Origin: Fasciolopsis buskii
Taxonomy: Eukaryota; Platyhelminthes; Trematoda; Plagiorchiida; Fasciolidae
Length of the DNA: 64,000 bases
Assembly (NCBI GenBank): GCA_008360955.1
Contig: LUCM01000769.1
Location: 131,936-195,935 of the forward strand
Direction of reading: 5' to 3'
The notes under the pieces were generated by a model. The model did no database searches, was not told the origin of the DNA, and was given only the letters and a program-made list of their open reading frames with translations. Made by a program: the position numbers and the translations under genes. The stretch's first letter is position 1; every line of letters starts with the position of its first letter. Shown piece by piece: positions 24,601 to 33,600 of this stretch.

Positions 24601-27600
24601 CGTACCTTTCAAGCGATTATTCTCCTAACACCTGGAGTAGTTTCTACACCTCTCAGTTTCACGTATTAATCTGTCTTGCAATATCATCTCTCAATTCATC
24701 ATAGGGAAACCGTAGAAGCACTGTCAAGGTGCAACGGATATGTATTCTGATGATTCCTCCCAATTGTTAGTCAAATTTACAGTTCTTCCGCGGTTTCCTA
24801 GGGAAGAGTTCCCGAATTGCCTCTTGTTAGCATCCAATCCCATACGGCACACCTTGACCTGTCAATTGTTACAGTACTCGTGCTAAATATTCGAAAAAGT
24901 TAAGTGATCTTGATAAACAACGTTGCAGTTCATCAGTTATAGAACAATTAACTAACCGGTTCTGATATGTGTTAGCAATGTTCAATATCGTCAGTTCAAC
25001 CATTTTCGCAGTCTGACCACGTTCGTGGCACTAATCATATCAAAATACTGTGTGGTTCATGTTCAATCTATTCGAGAAATTAAATGCATTTCCGTACTTT
25101 AGTTTCAGCAGCAACAGAAGATGGCTGGAAAGTACCACCTAAGAGTTGCTTTGGTATTTGGACTTGTTTAGTCGATCTGCAACAGCGTTGTTTTCCGGGG
25201 ATATCGAAATAATTAAGTGAACCAACAGGTTGGACCCCAGGTTTCCGTTTGATCTTGTTAGTTAGAAACAAAATCTCACTAGTTGGTTTATTACACTAAT
25301 TGCAAGGTACATCAATACGCAGCCAAAATCTTGAGGTTGAATCCGTTTTTTTCCTGAGCGCGCTGTGCGAACCATTCAGAAAGTCCAGTTCCAAACTTGG
25401 AGTTTAGTTCCACTTAAGAACGGTACTTGAGCAGCCCTCCATTTCCTGTGGACAGCGACTGACTGTTGTGTACTTTATCAGCTTTCCGAGGAGGAACATG
25501 AACACTCCGTATTGGAATCGAATTCCATCGTTACTCTGTGTGCTATATGTCCCCGTCAAATAAGTGCCACAGTATACTACCAATGCTTCATTGATCTGAA
25601 AAATGTGAAATCTACGATTAAAATGTCCTTCTCTTCCTCCTCCGTTCCCTGCCTCCCATGTCTCGATCGTACAGAGACATTTTTGTGTGTTCGCCTTGAG
25701 TTTCCCCGGCCAAGAAGCACTCCGAACTATCTATTCGTCAATTCTTAATCAACATTTGACTCAAACTAACTGCTCACCGACTGTGCGAAAAGTTGCACCC
25801 CAAGTAGCCGATTGTGCTTTGGCATTTCATGCCAAGATCAGTTCCGTCTTTTTGCCGACAGCGATCAAATTTCATTACGTGTTCAATCTGAGAGATTTGT
25901 CCAATATATTCCAGGTTAGTGTGCTGTATGTCACTCCTATCCAATGGCAATGTCCTTTTTTCTTTCCCTTTTTGGGCACCTAGTGATCAGTTATTTATTT
26001 TTGCCAAAGACAAATGTTATTGTATGCTATGGAGCAACAATATAAAGTTGTGTTCACTTCTATTCAATTGGGTTTATACAGCCATTAACCATAAACAAAC
26101 GTGGTATGTTTTTCGTCGCTACTTGATGTCACCGTCAGCTGAAACGGGAAAAAGTACGAGAAGTAATGATAGACCGACTCGAAAATGGTAAGTTTGGAAA
26201 CAAATAGAAGAAAGGTTTTGAATACAAGAATGTCACTGATTGCGGTACTCAGCCATGTCACCTACCGTTGCCAACCGACACTTGGAAAGGGGAGTCTTGT
26301 GAGCACCATCCCGGTAGTCTAGATGCACTTACACGATCTAGTTCATTGATTAGAGTTTTCTTACTTTTTCCCATGTGGCCGATTGGCCACCTGCAACTAT
26401 CCTCCAATCATTACCTGCCTTGAAGGACAGCGTACAAAGAGGCAGTGGTTCTATGGACGTACACAAACATGTCACAACCACCTTAACCTATCTTTATTCA
26501 GTCCATGTTTTGACTACTCAATCCTTACGCCTAACTTCTGAGTTATTAAAAACATTCTGCCACCATAGTCTACCAATACTACGAAGACAACGGTGTTCAA
26601 ACACCGAAAGTCTTCGCATATCTGCTCTCAACGGGCGTGTTTCGGAGCCGTATGACAATACCGATCTCTCTGCTGCTGCGTGTACTCGACCGCTGATCGA
26701 CAAGCGTATGTCACGTCGATATCACAGGTGTCTCAAATTAGGGAATCCCAATCGAGCCTTCTGTGTGGCCGAAGACATTTCATCCGATATACGGCCCACC
26801 AGATGGGATGACAAGCAGAATTGTGTTTCACAGAGAGTGGAAAATTTTGTTCAACTGTATTTCATAACAGTGGTTATTTATTTGCGTTATCGGTGTCCCA
26901 CAGTCATGCCCACAGTGGTTTAGTGAACGGAAGTATCTTCTCAGTCAGTAAAAGGTCACCAGTTCTATCCACTTCAGAATGCGCAAACAGTTGGGAGGTT
27001 TACACTGCGAATAAGTCTCGGCTTTAGGAAAAAAGACGTTGATGATGATGATGATGATGTTTATGATGTCGTTGATATCTGGTGTTCATTTCATTCCGGA
27101 TTTGCCGCCATTATTCGATTAGCTGACGAATATTTGTTAGTAGTCCATTAAAATTGGAGTTTTGTGCGATTTTTGTCTTTATTCCAAAGTCGTGATTTTT
27201 ATTTGTGTTGAGATACATGATGTTAACTTCGCATTTGGTTGAACTGAACAATTTATGGGCTTTAGTTGGGGTATCGAGCGTTCGGATAATGTTGTGTACC
27301 ATATAGGAGTATTTTAATCTTTTACCTTTTATTCACCTTTAATTTTCTTTAACAGTGGAAATAAATTGTATCATGTTTAGAAAGGGATACCCGGCCAATT
27401 GAGGGCCGTGAAGTGGAGTGGGAAGAAATCGAAGCCGCGAACTGAACCACATGGCAGTTTACTATTCCCGGCTAGTTACCATACCTGATCTACTGAGACC
27501 TTATTTGGTCCTGTGCTAGCACAAGTTTCACGGTCGCGATAGCTGGCCTCCCCTCCCCTCCTCCCGTGTAGTAGCCATGACGACTGCTTTCACAAAACTT

Positions 27601-30600
27601 ATACATATCACTTTAAAAAAACCGTCTGAGGTCATGTGGACGTTCGCTTTCCGCCTTAAAGGGCTATCGGTGGTTGGATAACAAATCAGTTTGGGGCTAA
27701 ATGAATATTTTAACTTCGACTCTTGTAGTCCATCCAATGGGCACTATCAAATGAAAAAATTCCAACAAACGTCGGTCAGCGCCATCATTGAACCATAAGA
27801 CTGTACGGCTTCCTATGCTTACCCAGCTCCACGGCGTGACTTGCATCAACAGAAGCGGCTATAAATCTTAAACTGTATCTATTTTGCTAATAATTTTTAT
27901 GCGTACCGCTTGCTTTTATATACTAAATGGAAAACCCAAATTTGCTGTCCACCATGTTGAAAACACATGAGAACCACACTGGACGATCTGAAGTTCAGTG
28001 TACCTCGTTGTTCCCCCTTCATTGTAAAAGTCACCTGAATCCCGGTATTAGAAATTCAATTGAGCAAACACAGTACAAACCGGGAGAAAATCCAACTCCT
28101 CTCCACGCTCACATTTGAACTGCCATGACGATATATTTTGGATACATCTCAGACGTAAGATAGAATTGAAGATTTTTGGCGCTGAACAACTCCCAGCACT
28201 ACCATCCACTCCCTGATATGCTAATTTAATAAACTTTAATAAGAGTGCCTCTCTCCTTAAAACAGTTTTACCGTCAGAATGACATCCACCCGACCACTGA
28301 ACTTCTGTCATATGGTACGCACCTTGGGCCTGATTTACTGTAGGTTCCCGAAACATGATTATTGCTAAATGAAACCACGGGCATCGACATCTTTTCCGCA
28401 CTTCTCGCATATGGTTCTACAACCATATTAGCACCACTGAGGTGAGAAGGTTAGTCTCTGAGACCAGTGCTGTATCTGAGATGGTTGGTGTGCTAATGTT
28501 GACTCACTACACTTGATCACAGTCGGTATTTCTCAAGGCTCAATTGTCTCGCGAAATTAATGAAGCTTGAAAAATTTTTCCAGGAGGTCACTTTAGACGT
28601 CAAAAACTTCGGCATGCCCTATCATGAACTTGATCGCGTTAGATGTGATTAAATTTTGATGTGAGACCTTATGATATCTTCTTCGCTCGATGGTCCGGGG
28701 GAGGGGCATTTGTGGACAAGGCTCATCTCAGTGATCGATGACGATTTTATTTAAATTCACCGTTCTTGCAAACTTTTCTACTGGAATCGAATTACTTCCG
28801 TATCGGATCGCTTCAGTTCTACTTATCTTGCTTTCAGACAACCAAAATCAATCCACCCTAGTGCAACGCAGTCCAGGGACGATCATGATGTTTATGTAAC
28901 AAGTCTGCCAGTCTGCTTGGTTGTTATTGTTGTCAGTAGTATGTTTTGCACATGGGTAGATGGAAAAAATTCCCCCCCGAAGCATACGACCGGTTTGGCG
29001 GTTATTGCTACCCATCAAATTTGTACCCAGTTAGTCATTCCCATATAGGTACAATCTTTTAAGTCAACGCCAGAATATTATTTGAATCCTTGCGAGCGTC
29101 CGTGGATGATGAATCCATCCCTGCACGCTCGTAACAACGATTCAACTGAGATTCAAATGCCAACTTAATTGTTATGACCAGGACACGGTATAAACTACTG
29201 CGGTTTGTATTTATCACTCTCAGATGTTATTTAAAATTTCAAAAACTAGTTTCTCGCCAATTTAATGGGATGAAATATCTTTTCAACGTTTATTTCCTCC
29301 AGGGTTTTTTGTTCGCTACCGCCGATTGTTTGAAACAACCGTTGGATTTAATACGCCTATGGATGCACGAATCATCTCGAGTGTATGCGGACAAAATGGT
29401 CGACCGGACGGATGTCGAGACTTTCGATCGCCTATTGCATGATACTGCAAAAAAACATTTTGATGATGTAAATGAGGAGCAGCTGTTCCAAGTCCCGAAC
29501 ATGTATTGCCATTTTACTCAGGGAATTGGCGAGCCCAAATACGCGCCAGTTGAACACATCCCTGATTTGGTACGCATATTGAATGAAGCATTGGATAATT
29601 ATAATGAATTGAATGCGGTAATGAATTTGGTCCTGTTCGAAGATGCCATCGCACATATACTTCGCATCAATCGAATTCTCGAATCTCCTCGAGGCAACGC
29701 ACTTCTAGTCGGTGTTGGTGGCTCCGGCAAACAGTCGTTATCTCGTCTGGCCGCATTCATCAGCTCGTTGGAAGTTTTTCAAATCACTTTACGGAAAGGT
29801 TACGGTATACCAGATTTGAGGGCAGATCTGGCCGGGCTGTATTTGAAAGCTGGTCTGAAAAATACCGGTACGGTGTTCCTTTTGACGGATGCGCAAGTTG
29901 CCGATGAGAAATTCCTCGTACTCGTGAACGACTTGTTGGCCTCCGGAGAAATCCCGGACCTATTGCCTGACGACGAGATGGAAAATGTGATTAATGGAAT
30001 GCGTGGTGAGGTCAAAAGTCAGGGACTACCCGATACACGAGAAAATTGTTGGGCCTATTTTATTGACAAAGTGAGACGTTTGCTGAAGGTGATCCTATGC
30101 TTCTCTCCAGTGGGTTCCACGTTACGTGTTCGAGCGAGAAAATTCCCGGCCGTGGTCAATTGTACCTCCATAGATTGGTTCCACGAATGGCCGCAAGAAG
30201 CTCTTTTGTCTGTGTCACACAGATTCCTCTCGAATATCACTTTGTTACCAGAAGAATTACGTCCTTCGGTCTCGAAGTTCATGTCATCCGTTCATCAGTC
30301 TGTGAATGAGATGAATGTGCTGTATTTGCAAAACGAACGTCGTCACAATTACACAACTCCAAAATCATTTTTAGAACAAATTCAACTCTACGGTAATATG
30401 TTGCGAGATAAACATGCCGATCTCATGGGGAAAATGAATCGACTGGAGAATGGGCTACAAAAACTGGAGAGTACCGCCCAACAGGTGGATGATTTGAAAG
30501 CCAAACTGGCAGCACAAGAAGTGGAATTGGGCCAGAAAAATGAGGATGCAAACAAACTCCTGGCGATTGTCGGAGCAGAGACCGAGAAAGTGAGCGGGGA

Positions 30601-33600
30601 GAAAGAATTCGCGAATCAAGAAGAACAAAAAGTGGCTGTGATCAAAGCTGAGGTAGCGAAAAAGCAACGAGATTGTGAAATTGATTTGGCCAAAGCCGAG
30701 CCAGCTTTGATAGCCGCACAGGAAGCTTTGAACACATTGAATAAGAACAATCTGACTGAGATGAAATCATTCGGCTCGCCACCTCCGGCTGTGGTCAATG
30801 TGGCCGCCGCGGTCATGGTTCTGTTGGCCCCAGGTGGCAAAATACCACGTGATCGTAGTTGGAAAGCAGCCAAAGCTGGTATAATGGGCAAAGTTGATTT
30901 GTTCTTGGACAATCTGATTAATTATGATAAAGAAAATATTCATGAGAATTGTCTGAAAGCTATTCAAGAATATTTGAAAGACCCGGAATTTGATCCGGAT
31001 TTTATACGGAGCAAATCAACCGCTGCGGCTGGTCTATGCTCCTGGGTGATCAATATAGTAACCTTTTATAATATCTATTGTGATGTAAAACCGAAACGGG
31101 ATGCATTGGATGCGGCCAATGAGGAGTTGAGACAAGCCACCGAGAAGCTGGAATCAATACAGAAAAAAATTCAGGAACTTGAAGCCACATTGAATGAATT
31201 GACAAACAAATTCGAGATTGCAACACGTGAAAAACAACGGTGTCAAGATGAGGCAGATGCAACGTTCAAAACAATTGAGTTGGCCAATCGTTTGGTTGGT
31301 GGTTTGGCATCCGAGAATGTCCGATGGGCCGAGCAAGTTGAACAGTACAAAAAGCAAGCTGTTACTCTTCCAGGTGATGTACTTCTAACCTCCGCCTTCC
31401 TATCCTACGTTGGTTGTTTCACTAAACGTTATCGTACTATGCTGATCGACCAGCATTGGGTTCCTTTCTTGAAAACCTTGCAGCCATCGATCCCGATTAC
31501 CAGTGACCTAGACCCACTCCAGATGTTGGTGGATGATGCTATAGTTGCCACCTGGAACAATGAGGGATTGCCGTCGGATCGAATGTCTATTGAGAATGCG
31601 ACAATTTTGACAAGCACCGAACGATGGCCACTCATTATCGACCCACAGTTACAAGGAATCAAATGGATCAAGACCCGCTATGACACGGGACTAAGAGTCG
31701 TACGTCTTGGTCAGAAAGGATACCTAGACCGTATTGAACAGGCTATCTCGGCTGGTGATACGGTCCTGTTGGAATCTATCGAGGAGACCGTAGATCCTGT
31801 TCTTGATCCCCTGCTTGGTCGTATGACGATCAAAAAAGGTCGAGCTATTCGACTCGGAGATAAGGAAGTTGAGTATAGTCCACAATTTCGGCTAATACTT
31901 CAGACGAAGTTGGCTAACCCACACTACAAACCTGAAATGCAAGCCCAAACTACTTTGATCAATTTCACGGTGACCCGAGACGGTTTGGAGGACCAGCTGT
32001 TAGCTAGTGTGGTCAGTAAAGAACGACCAGATTTAGAACAGCTCAAAGCCGATTTGACAAGACAACAAAATGAGTTCAAAATTACCCTGAAAAGTCTGGA
32101 AGATAGTTTGTTAGCCCGGTTATCGGCTGCTGAGGGCAATTTCCTCGGTGATTATGCTTTGGTTGAGAATTTGGAAAAGAATAAACGTACCGCGATTGAG
32201 ATTGGTGAACAAGTTGAAAAGGCCAAAATCACTGAGGTTAAAATTAACGAGGCCCGAGAATTGTATCGTCCCGCTGCAGCTCGTGCCTCGTTACTCTATT
32301 TCATTTTGAACGATTTGAGCAAGATCAATCCGATTTATCAATTTTCACTCAAAGCTTTCCGTAGCGTATTCGAAGTGGCTATCGACCGAACCGAGGCAGC
32401 CGATGAGGTTCGGGATCGTGTGAAAAATCTAATTGAATCGATCACATTCTCCGTGTATACATACACGTCACGTGGTTTGTTTGAAAAAGACAAACTAATT
32501 TTCACCGCACAAATGGCCTTTCAAATTTTAAGTATGAACAAAGAAATCGATCCTATCGAGTTGGATTTCCTGCTTCGATTCCCAGTTATGCCTAACACGA
32601 CGTCGCCCGTGGATTTCCTGACAAACAACGGTTGGGGAGGGATCAAAGCATTGTCCAGTATGGAAGCATTTCGTAATCTGGACAAGGATATTGAAGGCTC
32701 GGCTAAGAGGTGGAAAAAGTATGTGGATGGTGAATGTCCGGAAAAGGAGAAACTGCCTCAAGGATGGAAATCCAAGAATGCTCTGCAACGTTTGTGTATC
32801 ATGCGTGCGCTTCGTCCAGATCGCATGACTTATGCGGTTACTGATTTTGTGGCTGAGAAACTCGGACAAAAGTACGTGGAAGGGACCGGGATGCCATTCG
32901 CTACCTCGTTTGAAGAGTCCGGACCAGCTATCCCAATATTCTTCATTCTCTCACCAGGTGTGGATCCGCTAAAGGATGTCGAATCGTTGGGCAAGAAACT
33001 GGGCTTTACCGGTGATCGCGGTAATTTCCACAATGTCTCTCTTGGTCAAGGTCAAGAAGTAGTCGCTGAGAAAGCAATGGAATTGGCCTCGAGTCAAGGT
33101 CATTGGGTTGTACTTCAGAATATTCATCTGGTTGCCAAATGGTTGACGACACTTGAGAAACGAATGGAGGAGTATGCGGAAGTTGGACACGCAAACTACC
33201 GTCTATTCATCAGTGCCGAGCCTGCCAGTTCGCCGGAATTTCATATTATTCCTCAAGGGATTTTGGAGAACGCAATAAAAATCACAAATGAACCGCCCAC
33301 GGGAATGTTTGCCAACTTGCACAAAGCACTAAACAATTTCACCCAAGAAACTCTGGAAATGTGTAGCAGGGAGAACGAGTTTAAAACAATCTTGTTCGGT
33401 CTTTGCTATTTTCATGCGGTGATTTGTGAAAGACGTAAATTTGGCCCACAAGGTTGGAATCGGGGATACCCGTTCAACACAGGCGACCTGACTATCAGTG
33501 TGAATGTCCTGTACAATTATCTGGAAGCTAATAGCAAAGTGCCCTGGGAAGATTTGCGCTATTTGTTCGGGGATATCATGTACGGGGGTCATATCACAGA

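Larger units (their letters stand above)
25915..29302 (+). other. Intron with a LINE 3' end and other repeats
   Basis: This intron of 3,388 bases holds a minus-strand LINE remnant at 26370-26815, a GAT trinucleotide run at about 27040-27059, a possible second-family SINE near 27313-27480, and a repeat at 28950-29040 that recurs at 48715-48800. The rest is unassigned. Confidence 0.6.
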
